Shown here: positions 44,191 to 52,511 of the stretch, piece after piece
Numbering within the stretch: the stretch's first letter is position 1
Layout: every line of letters begins with the position of its first letter
NCBI RefSeq assembly: GCF_030123325.1
Contig: NZ_CP126106.1
Location: 3,438,001-3,502,000 of the forward strand
Origin: Peribacillus simplex
Lineage (GTDB): Bacteria; Bacillota; Bacilli; Bacillales; DSM-1321
Direction of reading: 5' to 3'
DNA length: 64,000 nt
Translations under genes and position numbers: made by a program
The notes under the pieces: generated by a model
Told to the model about the DNA's origin: nothing
Seen by the model: only the letters and a program-made list of their open reading frames with translations
The model's database searches: none

Positions 44191-44269
44191 AACCTGCCCC
44201 GTTAGTTCCATAAAGAAAAAACTGCTGCCTTAAAGGCAGCTCTGATCTTCAGCTAAAGCACCAGTTACT
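44187..44269 (-). repeat. Cassette repeat unit U5 (complete)
   Basis: Site 2 with arms AACTAAC and GTTAGCT around GGGGCAG; hairpin GAGCTGCCTT / AAGGCAGC-type with TTTTTCTTTATGG; a divergent site 1 (AGTAACTGGTGC). It ends 1-2 nt from the next stop codon. Confidence 0.8.
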
Positions 44270-44270
44270 G

Positions 44271-44687
44271 TTAATTAAGAAAATTATTTTTTAGGGCTTG
44301 TGCATTATCTTTATCTAACTCTCCATAACTTTCGTTTCCATTATTGCTATTAATTGTTGCTGTACCTGAACTTTCATTAAACCAAATTTCATATTCATAA
44401 AGTCTTTCAGGTTTATTTTCATCAAAAGTGTAAAACAAAGTAGCTTCTAGGTCTGGTTTTCTAGCCATTTTAACCACTTTATCATCCCATTTGATTTGTT
44501 CAAATGCCTGCCTTAGCAGCTCTATTGATTCTCTATCTGTTATCATTACGACATCTTCGTATTTTCCTTCTGTATCAATTTTTTGAACATCTACTCTTGT
44601 TAATTGTCCTTTTTCTTCCCCAATACATCCGACCAATAACACCATAAAGACAAAAAGAGAAGTAAAATTTATTATTTTTTTCATCAT
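44271..44687 (-). CDS. Small lipoprotein, unknown function, cassette gene
   Basis: 138 residues. The signal peptide ends in the lipobox LLVGC (about Cys21); the mature part (VDVQKIDTEGKYEDVVMITD, KPERLYEYEIWFNE) looks like a small beta domain of a type common among Bacillus lipoproteins. GGAGGTGT precedes two consecutive ATGs; the second (44684) is better spaced. Confidence 0.75.
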   Translation of the reverse strand: MMKKIINFTSLFVFMVLLVGCIGEEKGQLTRVDVQKIDTEGKYEDVVMITDRESIELLRQAFEQIKWDDKVVKMARKPDLEATLFYTFDENKPERLYEYEIWFNESSGTATINSNNGNESYGELDKDNAQALKNNFLN

Positions 44688-44740
44688 ACACCTCCATAAA
44701 TTTAGACGTTTACATTACAAAATAGTTCCAGCTTATCTTC

Positions 44741-44776
44741 AACTATCCTGCCCCTTTAGTTGCATAACAAAAAGGT
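44741..44776 (-). repeat. Cassette repeat unit U6 (truncated)
   Basis: Only site 2 (AACTAAAGGGGCAGGATAGTT) and the adjoining CCTTTTTGTTATGC remain. The hairpin partner and site 1 are lost. It lies about 20 nt after the stop of the frameshifted lipoprotein gene. Confidence 0.7.
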
Positions 44777-44796
44777 TTAATAAAGCTTTCCAATCA

Positions 44797-45172
44797 TTAC
44801 TCCCATGGATTTTCGTATTTAGTTCTAATTTTATCGACTTTATTATATTCGCAAATGGTATCTTTTCCTGATAATTGAACTTTCATCGTATTTTTTTCGA
44901 CTATAATAGTAAAATTGTCAGAACCACCATCATAGTCAAATTCGTAATCATTATTCTCTATGTGCTTATGTACCAGAAGATTGTTCTCCGCCCTGGAATC
45001 TTGAATTTTGAATTTCAAAATTATTTTCCCCTTTAAAGGTAAAGGAGTCTCGACAAACACTCTTTTCTTCATCCGTATTTTTCCATGTACCTTTCCAAGA
45101 TAGTGCTTTTCCTTCACCACACGCAGCTAATACTAATGCAGCCATCGTTGAGATCATTAACATTTTTTTCAT
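44797..45172 (-). pseudogene. Lipoprotein gene with one frameshift
   Basis: The first frame gives MKKMLMISTMAALVLAACGE (lipobox LAAC) and runs to FEIQNSRFQ, then stops at 44966. The second frame supplies KFKIQDSRAENNLLVHK to ENPWE and stop at 44797. A one-base shift near 45005 joins them into a protein of about 124 residues. A typical small Bacillus lipoprotein; now broken unless the shift is an assembly error. Confidence 0.7.
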
Positions 45173-45252
45173 TTATACACCTACTCCAAAGGACAACTTT
45201 ATTTCCTGCTCCTTTTAATACGAACTAAAAAGGTAAAAGTTCCCTTGTATTG

Positions 45253-45321
45253 AACTAACCCTGCCCCGTTAATTCCATAAGAAAAAGCGATCCTTCTTAA
45301 TGAAGACCGCATCCGTTAGTT
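45253..45321 (-). repeat. Cassette repeat unit U7 (complete, short)
   Basis: Site 2 AACTAAC..., TTTTTCTTATGG, a weak central hairpin, then site 1 ending AACTAACGGATGC. 69 bp. Confidence 0.75.
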
Positions 45322-45354
45322 GAAGTTCAGGGATATGTTTTTATGTGCTTATAA

Positions 45355-45690
45355 TTTATTAACTCACCCCTTGTATCTACAACGCTCCGAGTAAATGAGT
45401 TAGCAAGATTGATAGGTTTAGGGAATAATAAGGTTCATGCCATGATGGTGGAATTAGTAAATGAAGGGTATTTGAAGAAGGAAGGCAGAAGTTATGCCAT
45501 TAACGTGAATGATGAAGAATTGGATAAATGGAGAGATAAGGAATGACCTTTTACGACTGCATTGATAATCCCTGTTGTAACCTTCTACGCAATGATCAAA
45601 GGAATCGATTATATGTATAGTGAAATGACTGGAAAAGAAAAACCGATTACGTCCATTAACTTTCACCAACGGAAGGACGGATGGGGATGA
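45355..45690 (+). pseudogene. Plus-strand remnants: winged-helix fragment and small membrane protein fragment
   Basis: From 45355 to the TGA at 45544 the frame reads VNELARLIGLGNNKVHAMMV, ELVNEGYLKKEGRSYAINVN, DEELDKWRDKE, a winged-helix-like C-terminus without a start. The same frame after the stop reads TTALIIPVVTFYAMIKGIDY then MTGKEKPITSINFHQRKDGW G, a membrane segment with a tail. Both lack starts; they may be leftovers of a conjugative element. Opposite in direction to the neighbouring cassettes. Confidence 0.45.
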
Positions 45691-45742
45691 ATAAAAAATT
45701 AGTAAAATGTAAGTCTGCGTTGATAGAATAATTGAACATAAG

Positions 45743-45784
45743 CAGAAGGGTTCGAGAATCTTTAAAAGATCTCGAACCCTTCTG
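45743..45784 (+). terminator. Terminator
   Basis: 15 bp perfect arms (45743-45757 and 45770-45784), 12 nt loop, then TTTTAAT. It ends the plus-strand remnants. The 157 bp up to the permease gene show no gene. Confidence 0.85.
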
Positions 45785-45941
45785 TTTTAATATGTGAGTG
45801 TCCAGTCTAGTTTACGGGATGCATGGAAAAAAAACGAGTGAAAATATAATTTCTGGTAATCAAAGTTTAAGAGATTTTTACGAATAAAAAAAGTGAAGAA
45901 GGAAAACCCTTTAGAGTGGCTAATATGAGTTAGCAACAAAC

Positions 45942-47477
45942 CTACATTGACATGTCATTGCGCTTGTTTTTATGAGAGATATATTTTTTCGGTATCGCAA
46001 CATTATACGGCACATTGCTATGTCCGTAGCTACGATGAATCATCATATACAGTAAACCAATACCTACAACTATGACTCCTGAAACGAGCACGATATAGTT
46101 ATCATACCAAGGTGCATCTGGCGTTCTTGGCCAACACATGTTGATCATTGCGATGATTCCGTAGACAAGCGCACCAATATTGACGGGCAGTCCCCACTTG
46201 CCCAATTGATACTTACCACTTGGCTTCCATCCTTTTAGTCTAGCTCGAAGTGCAGCAAAGACAACCATTTGGAATCCAAGATAAATGCCAAATGCCGCAA
46301 AACTGATTACCTTTGTGAGCGCATCTGTAGACACTTTTGATCCAAGCACAATGAGGGCTGGGACAATTGCGGCAAGAAGCAGCGCATAAGGTGGAATGTG
46401 ACGAGCAGCCGAAAATTTCTTTAACAATCGGCTTCCTACAATCATGTCATCACGGCCATACGAATAGGCAAGTCTGCTTGCTGCCGCTTGTAAACTCATT
46501 ACACATGAAAGGAAAGAAATCAACACAATACCCAGTACAATTTTCGCGCCAACAGCACCAAATGCATCGTTTAGTAAGGTATCAACAGGCGTTACGTCCT
46601 TACCAGCGATAACTGCTGGGATATCAGCAACTGATAGTACTAAAGCAAGGCAAACAAAAGTTGCTGCAGCACCGCCAATGTAAATGGTCCGACGCATTGC
46701 CTTTGGGATAAGAACACCTGGATTCGGTACTTCTTCAGCAACATCACCACAAGCTTCGAACCCATAATATTGAAAAATTCCAATTAATCCAGCTGCTGCA
46801 AATGCATACATGTAGCTATGACTACCTTGAGCACCAAAAGAATCAAAGAGCACATCAAGACCGTGCACCCTTTGTGTGATAAGCAACCAAAATCCAACTA
46901 CAAGCGCACCGATAAGTTCAGCAGCAAAACCAATAACTGCTGCAGCTGCGAGAACCTTTGTGCCAAGAAAATTGATGATAGTCGATAGTGCAAGAAGGAC
47001 TACTGCACAAAGAATCGCGGAGTCCACCGATACTTCAAAACCCAAAACTTGTGCTAGATAAGGTCCAGCTCCGTACGCGACACTGGCAATCGTCACAAGC
47101 AAGGCCATTAAGTAAACCCAGCCAGTCATCCACGCCCACTTGCGCCCCCATAGTCTTCGTGCCCAAGGATAAACTCCTCCTGCAACAGGGTATTGCGCAA
47201 CAATCTCACTGAAGACAAGTGCGACTAGTAATTGTCCGAGTCCAACGATAAAAAAACTCCAAATCATAGGTGGGCCACCTTGCGCAAGTGCGTATGCAAA
47301 TAGTGAGTACACACCTACTACAGGTGAAAGATAAGTGAACCCTAGCGAAAAGTTTGCCCACGGACTCATGTCGCGGCGAAATTCAGATTCATATCCAAGC
47401 GATGCCAGTTGTGCAGCATCACTATCATAATGTTCTGACGCAGAACCTCCAACTTTTTTATTCAGATTTTCTTGCAT
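45942..47477 (-). CDS. APC-superfamily amino acid permease
   Basis: 511 residues with about twelve hydrophobic helices. The N-terminal loop LGYESEFRRDMSPWANFSLG and VAQYPVAGGVYPWARRLWGRKWAW, with YYGFEACGDVAEEVPNPGVLIPKAM, are typical of the amino acid/choline (ACT) group that includes GABA-permease-like proteins. The tail is basic and cytosolic. AAGGAGG precedes the ATG. Substrate unknown; monocistronic. Not followed by a cassette repeat, so it may belong to older DNA or a separate insertion. Confidence 0.85.
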   Translation of the reverse strand: MQENLNKKVGGSASEHYDSDAAQLASLGYESEFRRDMSPWANFSLGFTYLSPVVGVYSLFAYALAQGGPPMIWSFFIVGLGQLLVALVFSEIVAQYPVAGGVYPWARRLWGRKWAWMTGWVYLMALLVTIASVAYGAGPYLAQVLGFEVSVDSAILCAVVLLALSTIINFLGTKVLAAAAVIGFAAELIGALVVGFWLLITQRVHGLDVLFDSFGAQGSHSYMYAFAAAGLIGIFQYYGFEACGDVAEEVPNPGVLIPKAMRRTIYIGGAAATFVCLALVLSVADIPAVIAGKDVTPVDTLLNDAFGAVGAKIVLGIVLISFLSCVMSLQAAASRLAYSYGRDDMIVGSRLLKKFSAARHIPPYALLLAAIVPALIVLGSKVSTDALTKVISFAAFGIYLGFQMVVFAALRARLKGWKPSGKYQLGKWGLPVNIGALVYGIIAMINMCWPRTPDAPWYDNYIVLVSGVIVVGIGLLYMMIHRSYGHSNVPYNVAIPKKYISHKNKRNDMSM

Positions 47478-47863
47478 ATTTGAGCCTCCTTAAAATGGTA
47501 GATATATTCTTATATGCAATTGTTGCGCCAATATAAAAAATAATATAAATATTCAGTTAATTAAACTTTGATAGAGGTAAATTTTACAATTAAATTTCAA
47601 TTTTGATATTTTGTATTCAACTCTGAAATAATTTTAAGATGGGGGATAGGGATTTTATGCCAAATAACTTCCATCTGTTATTACTTTTTAATCATTAATG
47701 CATAATTTATTCATAACTTCATAGGAACGTGGAATTGTTGGGCAGAACCCTAGCTTTTTAGTAAGTAGTTCAGATAACGTGGAGAAAAAGCCAAATAACA
47801 AAGTAAATAACATACGAATTGGCAAGTTAAATAGCAGATTAAATAACAATATAATTAGCATAA

Positions 47864-47890
47864 AAAACACTTGAGTACCCAAGTGTTTTT
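47864..47890 (-). terminator. Terminator near the right border of the 47.5-47.9 kb gap
   Basis: AAAACACTTG / CAAGTGTTTT with a 6 nt loop and Ts on the minus side. It takes the place of the usual repeat hairpin beside a site 1 half. The rest of 47478-47860 is AT-rich without a supported gene. Confidence 0.7.
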
Positions 47891-48052
47891 GGTCTTTAAT
47901 GTGTAATTCTTGTTCAACTAAACCAGCTAATAGGATGTCAATATCTTTCTCTAATATTTTCATTTCCCTTATGATATACTATTTTTGGCCATGCCAAATA
48001 GCCCTCCAAAACCCTTTTGGAAGGATTTTTCTCTGTTTCACAAAACCGTTAA

Positions 48053-49255
48053 TTAGGCTAAATCTAGGAACGTTTCTTTTCTGCTTAATATAGCATAAAT
48101 CCAATGAAGTAACTTATTTATACAGGCAACGATTGACACTTTGGCAGGTTTTCCTTCTGATTTTTTCTTATCATAGAAGGCTTTAAGCTTTTTGTTCCTT
48201 GAACTTCTTATGCCGCATAGTACGGCAAGATACAGAGAGTGACGTAGTCTGCTCGAACCCCTTTTGGTAATACGATTAATGGTTGCCGTAAACTTACCCG
48301 ATGAGTGAACACTTGGATCCACTCCAGCGAAGGCAACCAGTTTTTTCGGATGATTAAACCGATCGATTTCACCAATTTCTGAGATAATCGTGGCTGCGAT
48401 TTTTTCTCCGATACCGGGAATCGATTGGATGATCTTATATTCTTCCATTTCATTTGCCAGGGCCACTATACGATCTTCCAAATCAGAAAGGTGTCCCTGG
48501 TAATGAAAAAGCAACTCAATATACATACGAAGATTGATTACGTGACTTTCATACACGTTTTTTTGAAATGGATTTCGAGATGCGGAATTCATTATTTTTT
48601 TTGCTTTTTCCCACGCCCATTCACCCGATCTGCTAGGACAGAACTCTATTACACTCTCTGCTAGTCTACTTTCTCCGGCCGTTAATACCGCCTCTGAAGT
48701 AGGATATTCCTTTAACATCAATAAAGAAACCTTCGAATATAGATCCCCAAAAACCTTCCGGTATTCAGGAAACACTTGATCTAAAATGGTGTGAAACTGA
48801 AGTTTAGCCTCCACATACATATTCGTTACGATTTCCTGTTGTCTGGACAAATTACGAAGGTCTAAAAGCTGAATTCCTCTAATTTTATGAGGTTCAAAAT
48901 CCTCCTTGTAATACAGCACACACAACTGGTACGCATCGATAGCGTCTGTTTTTACCTTCCGTAAACTGGACTTCTTTGCCTGATAAGAAATAATCGGATT
49001 TAGTAAGATATATAGAATCCCTTGTTCCTCCAAGTATTGAATAACGGGAGAATGGTAATGCCCTGTAGATTCTAAAATGACCATAGGCATCTGCCCTGCC
49101 ACCTCTTCAACTTCTTTTAGAAAGTCTAAAAATTGATCCAATTCCTCCTTGGTATGCTTCATTGAAAAGCTCTTCCCATACGGTTTAGATTGGTCTAAAA
49201 ATGCCTGTACTTGGCTCTCTCCTTTTGCCACATCCAGACCAACAACTGGATTCAT
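48053..49255 (-). CDS. IS110 family transposase, second identical copy
   Basis: The same 400-residue DEDD/serine transposase as at 38519, residue for residue. Intact with AGGAGG ribosome site. Confidence 0.95.
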   Translation of the reverse strand: MNPVVGLDVAKGESQVQAFLDQSKPYGKSFSMKHTKEELDQFLDFLKEVEEVAGQMPMVILESTGHYHSPVIQYLEEQGILYILLNPIISYQAKKSSLRKVKTDAIDAYQLCVLYYKEDFEPHKIRGIQLLDLRNLSRQQEIVTNMYVEAKLQFHTILDQVFPEYRKVFGDLYSKVSLLMLKEYPTSEAVLTAGESRLAESVIEFCPSRSGEWAWEKAKKIMNSASRNPFQKNVYESHVINLRMYIELLFHYQGHLSDLEDRIVALANEMEEYKIIQSIPGIGEKIAATIISEIGEIDRFNHPKKLVAFAGVDPSVHSSGKFTATINRITKRGSSRLRHSLYLAVLCGIRSSRNKKLKAFYDKKKSEGKPAKVSIVACINKLLHWIYAILSRKETFLDLA

Positions 49256-49258
49256 TGT

Positions 49259-49432
49259 TTTTTCCTCCTCTACTTACTAACCAGTACCCCTAGTCCTCCA
49301 TGCAGTGTCATAGCTTCGCTTGTTATACGAGATCTACGTCCCAACCAGCCTCAAACATGTTTCTACAAGTAGGGGGCCGGACAGTTTAGTTCACGGGATC
49401 AAGTCCCACGCACCCGTACGTCCTACCCTGGC
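49259..49432 (-). ncRNA. Predicted bridge RNA of IS110 copy 2
   Basis: Same sequence as in copy 1. ACGGGTGCGT (49408-49417) equals the left target flank 49499-49508. The right guide pairs with TTTAGTT, with one mismatch after that because this target continues GAAC. Confidence 0.7.
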
Positions 49433-49497
49433 TACTGATATAATAGATTCTATTTAAAAAAGGTCAACCAGTAAAAACTGGCTAACCTTATAATACG

Positions 49498-49513
49498 AAC
49501 GCACCCGTTAGTT
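49498..49513 (-). repeat. Cassette repeat, site 1 half (split by IS110 copy 2)
   Basis: AACTAACGGGTGCGTT on the minus strand; the other arm TAGTT is at 47916-47920. It lies about 95 nt downstream of the SDR stop codon. Confidence 0.75.
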
Positions 49514-49607
49514 TAAGTACAATCCTTCACAAATTGATATCTATCCTTGGAATTTAATACAACAAAAAGGTTCTAGAACCAAAGTCTTTTTTAGTTTAAT
49601 TTACCTT

Positions 49608-50372
49608 TTAAATCCACCTTCTGAATGATATCTGACCTGTAATCCAATCTGCTTCATCGCTTACTAGAAATTTAATAGTTTTTGCAACATCTCTCGGTTT
49701 TCCTATTCTACCGAAAGGAAACATCGGTTTTAATTCATTTTTTATTTCCTCTGTCATCCACCCTGTATCAGTTGGACCTGGATTTAATGCATTAACCGTT
49801 ATTCCTAAAGGGGCTAGTTCAGCCGACAATGTAATGGTTAGAGCATCAACTGCTCCTTTTGTTGTTGCATATGCTAATTCGCCAGGCATTGGTCCTTGAA
49901 ACTGACCTGAAGTAATATTGACTATTCTTCCACCTGATTTCTTATCAAACCTTTGAGCAAATTTACTACTTAATAGTGTCGTTGCACGAACATTTACCAT
50001 GTAATGTTTATCTAATTCTTCAGCAGTTAAATTAGAAAAATCGTTGTTAGTTGAGTATGCTGCGTTATTAATCAAGATATCAGGATAACCAAGTTGTTCA
50101 GAAACATTATTTATAAGTTGTTCAGGTGCATCATATTGAGTTAAATCCAACTCCATACATGATACCTTAACACCTTTTTTTATTAATTCTTCTTTTAATT
50201 TCATGGGTTCATCTAATTCAATGCTCCAAGGCATTTTTTTATCATATTCCGTCCAATAAGTAAAAAATATATGATAACCCGTTTCAGCTAACTCCTTACA
50301 AATAGCAGCTCCAATCCCTTTCAGACGGCTTACACCCGTAATAATTGCAATTTTCCCTTTTAATTGGTCCAT
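49608..50372 (-). CDS. Short-chain dehydrogenase/reductase (3-oxoacyl-ACP reductase-like)
   Basis: 254 residues, NAD(P)-dependent oxidoreductase. The cofactor loop (ITGVSRLKGIGAAIC), ILINNAAYS, INITSG-type strand (VNITSG) and YATTK (catalytic Tyr and Lys) are all present, with NALNPGPTDTGWM after. The C-terminus is altered: the frame ends ITGQISFRRWI, while the next frame reads HSEGGFKR, the normal family ending, so a 1-2 base deletion near 49625 has replaced the last residues. Probably still folds. Single-gene cassette. Confidence 0.82.
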   Translation of the reverse strand: MDQLKGKIAIITGVSRLKGIGAAICKELAETGYHIFFTYWTEYDKKMPWSIELDEPMKLKEELIKKGVKVSCMELDLTQYDAPEQLINNVSEQLGYPDILINNAAYSTNNDFSNLTAEELDKHYMVNVRATTLLSSKFAQRFDKKSGGRIVNITSGQFQGPMPGELAYATTKGAVDALTITLSAELAPLGITVNALNPGPTDTGWMTEEIKNELKPMFPFGRIGKPRDVAKTIKFLVSDEADWITGQISFRRWI

Positions 50373-50418
50373 TATAATATTCCTCCATTACGAAAGTAAA
50401 TTTAAGTCTTGATACTTC

Positions 50419-50491
50419 ATTAACCAGCCCCTTTACTAAGAAAAAGAGCTGCTGATCAGCTCCTGACAATGATGTAAAGCACCCTTTAGTT
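50419..50491 (-). repeat. Cassette repeat unit U8 (complete)
   Basis: Site 1 AACTAAAGGGTGC, TTTACATCATTG, hairpin GAGCTGATCAGCAGCTC with TTTTTCTTAG, site 2 AGTAAAGGGGCTGGTTAAT. 73 bp, 19 nt after the GNAT stop. Confidence 0.85.
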
Positions 50492-50510
50492 CAATAAAAA
50501 TCCTTTAATT

Positions 50511-50900
50511 TTATGAATGCCAAACTCCTCCTGAACCAGGTGTAAAGCCACATGTTTTATAAAAGTTTATATTTGCTTCCTCATATGTTACAGTTACAAT
50601 TCCTAATCCAAAACGTTCAGATTCTTGTAATAATTCTTTTACCAATTTAACTCCAATTCCCTGTTTTTGATATTCAGGATGAACAATAATATCTTCCATA
50701 TATCCATGTTCTAAGCCCATTCCACAAACATAACCAAATGCTATTAGTTTATTATTTTCGTCTCTAACCCCAGCCCAGAAATTGCAACGCTCAAACAATG
50801 TAGGGTAATCTTTATCGCGTCTTCCCCACCCAACAAGCTCTCTTAATTCAGGTACTTCATGATTAGATATTGGCATGTTTATTATGACTCTATAGTTCAT
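50511..50900 (-). CDS. GNAT family N-acetyltransferase
   Basis: 129 residues, single GNAT domain. EDIIVHPEYQKQGIGVKLVKEL holds the acetyl-CoA loop (QKQGIG) and VTYEEANINFYKTCGF the last strand-helix. Cytosolic, small-molecule or protein substrate unknown. AAAGGGG precedes the ATG. One-gene cassette. Confidence 0.85.
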   Translation of the reverse strand: MNYRVIINMPISNHEVPELRELVGWGRRDKDYPTLFERCNFWAGVRDENNKLIAFGYVCGMGLEHGYMEDIIVHPEYQKQGIGVKLVKELLQESERFGLGIVTVTYEEANINFYKTCGFTPGSGGVWHS

Positions 50901-50973
50901 TTAATTCCCCTTTTCCTCATCTACAATAGAATTCTGTATTAATTTCTATATGATAAAGTCTAATTCCTTGTTT

Positions 50974-51013
50974 AACTAATCAGCCCCGTTTGTTGTATAA
51001 GAAAAAGAGCTGA
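50974..51013 (-). repeat. Cassette repeat unit U9, site 2 side (interrupted by IS3)
   Basis: AACTAAT with CAGCCCCG... (site 2), TATAAGAAAAAGAGCTGA. The hairpin AGAGCTG / CAGCTCT is split by the IS3 element; the other half is at 52457-52480. Confidence 0.8.
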
Positions 51014-51051
51014 TCGTGAAGTGAACCCAAAAAGTTAGACACTTTATTTAA

Positions 51052-51837
51052 TTAGGCAGCCTTGAGGGCATGAACCCGGTAATCTACCGGGCTCATGCCT
51101 TTTAATTTTACCTTGATTCGCTGATGATTGTAGTAATGGATATATTCTTCTAGTTCTTGTTTGAAATGCTCCATGCTTTCAAATTCTTGAAGATAGAGTA
51201 ATTCGGATTTTAATAAGCCAAAGAAGTTTTCAATGACCGCATTATCGAGACAATTTCCTTTGCGGGACATGCTTTGTGTAATGTTATGTCTTTTCAAATC
51301 ATGCGAGTATTGTTTCATCTGATAATGCCAGCCCTGATCTGAATGGAGAATGGGTGAATCTTTCGATTCCAAGCGATCAAAGGCTTTATCCAGCATTTTG
51401 GAAACGAGCGGATAAACAGGCCGAGATTCGATATTATAGGCGATGATTTCACCATTAAACAAATCAAGAATGGCCGATAAGTATAGTTTCTCCCCAGCTA
51501 GATGGAATTCGGTGACGTCTGTCACCCATTTTTCATTGGACTTTGCCGCCTTGAAATCACGTGCTAGAATGTTGGGCGCAATCTTGCCGATGTTCCCTTT
51601 GTACGAACGATATTTCTTCATGCGAACCAATGACTTCAATCCTAGTTCATTCATCAATCGGAGAACTGTTTTATGATTGATGCGAGCACCTCGGTTACGT
51701 AATTCTAGGGTGATACGCCGATACCCATAACGCCCTTTATGCGTATGGAAAATCTCTTTGATAAGTGATTTAATTTCTGTGTATTTATCCTCACGCCCGA
51801 AGGCGTTTACCCAATAATAGTACGTACTCCGTGCCAT
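51052..51837 (-). CDS. IS3 transposase orfB (DDE catalytic domain)
   Basis: 261 residues counted from the first ATG; the frame is open further upstream and overlaps the end of orfA (KVVHELRKQFDLNLLLSISK), so it is probably made as an OrfAB fusion by -1 slippage at the A-rich stretch near 51899-51911. HTH_21 region at the N-terminus (KGRYGYRRITLELRNRG), then rve DDE core: WVTDVTEFH (Asp), LHSDQGWHYQ (Asp) and NCLDNAVIENFFGLLKSE (Glu). IS150-like. Confidence 0.92.
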   Translation of the reverse strand: MARSTYYYWVNAFGREDKYTEIKSLIKEIFHTHKGRYGYRRITLELRNRGARINHKTVLRLMNELGLKSLVRMKKYRSYKGNIGKIAPNILARDFKAAKSNEKWVTDVTEFHLAGEKLYLSAILDLFNGEIIAYNIESRPVYPLVSKMLDKAFDRLESKDSPILHSDQGWHYQMKQYSHDLKRHNITQSMSRKGNCLDNAVIENFFGLLKSELLYLQEFESMEHFKQELEEYIHYYNHQRIKVKLKGMSPVDYRVHALKAA

Positions 51838-51890
51838 TTTAGAAATGGATAGAAGCAGATTTAAATCAAATTGTTTCCTTAGTTCATGGA

Positions 51891-52400
51891 CTACTTTCGC
51901 TTTTTCTTTCTTTGTAAGGCTTCCTTTTCTTGAACTAAGGCATTCAACTTTTTTAGATAGGCATTCTCTGCACGTAAGTATTCTAATTCGGCAAGAAGTG
52001 CTTCTTGAGAGCCATTAGCTGGCGATGTTTTCTTGGTTTCTTTTTTCATGGATAGACGCCCCTTTTTCTTTGGTTTAAGGGCGTCTATACCGCCTTCCTT
52101 AAACTGATTTGCCCAATTCAAAAGTGTAGAATCGGAAGGAAGGTTATAGTGTACAGCGGTCTCGTTGATCGATGCCCCATATTCGTTCATATATTTAAGT
52201 ACCTCTAGTTTAAAGGGCAGAGTGTAATTTGTATAGGATGAAGCAAGTCCTTCCATCCCATGTTTTAGATAGCGAGCGACCCATCTTTTCAGAGGGGATA
52301 AACCTACATTTCTTTCTTGTGCAATGGATTTATAGGATTTTTTTCCTTCTAAGTACTCTAAAACTGCATGTAATTTTTCGTCTATCGTATATTTAGTCAA
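51891..52400 (-). CDS. IS3 transposase orfA (DNA-binding)
   Basis: 169 residues from TTG 52400 (GGAGGTGC upstream); the apparent ATG at 52454 crosses the element border and is not used. Two helix-turn-helix units (KSYKSIAQERNVGLSPLKRW and ASINETAVHYNLPSDSTLLNW) and a C-terminal leucine-zipper-like helix (LLAELEYLRAENAYLKKLNAL). The end is A-rich, suited to frameshifting. Confidence 0.88.
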   Translation of the reverse strand: MTKYTIDEKLHAVLEYLEGKKSYKSIAQERNVGLSPLKRWVARYLKHGMEGLASSYTNYTLPFKLEVLKYMNEYGASINETAVHYNLPSDSTLLNWANQFKEGGIDALKPKKKGRLSMKKETKKTSPANGSQEALLAELEYLRAENAYLKKLNALVQEKEALQRKKKRK

Positions 52401-52456
52401 AAAAACTGCACCTCCAATTGTTAGATGTTGTCTAACAATTGGGGTGCAGTTCATCG

Positions 52457-52480
52457 CACAGCTCTTTGCACCTGTTAGTT
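52457..52480 (-). repeat. Cassette repeat unit U9, site 1 side
   Basis: AACTAACAGGTGC then AAAGAGCTGTG; completes the interrupted hairpin. It ends 31 nt after the NUDIX stop. Confidence 0.75.
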
Positions 52481-52511
52481 GAACAACTGGGTGGAACTCT
52501 ATTAAAAAAGA

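Larger units (their letters stand above)
47923..49497 (-). mobile_element. IS110-family insertion sequence, copy 2 (identical to copy 1)
   Basis: 1575 bp, same orientation as copy 1, 9534 bp away, with the same AA/TT core at 47921-47922 and 49498-49499. Outside the element the sequence is shared only as far as the common target site (AACTA on one side, CGCACCCGTTAGTT on the other), then differs. Confidence 0.92.
51014..52456 (-). mobile_element. IS3-family insertion sequence with 3 bp target duplication
   Basis: The element is 51017-52453 (1437 bp), flanked by TCG at 51014-51016 and 52454-52456. Its ends are imperfect inverted repeats (TGAAGTGAACCCAA and TGAACTGCACCCCAA). It contains orfA and orfB on the minus strand and lies in the hairpin loop of repeat unit U9. 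Confidence 0.88.

Noticed and set aside
45795..45825. Similarity to the IS110 leader (GTCCAG, TAGTTTACGGGAT)
   Set aside because: About 17 matching positions to the guide region of the leader; it could be an IS remnant but is too short to call.
47688..47963. 91-codon minus-strand frame starting MKILEKDIDILLAGLV
   Set aside because: Its first 15 codons lie inside the IS110 end and are identical in copy 1, and the rest runs through a terminator hairpin. Most likely a chance frame created by the insertion.
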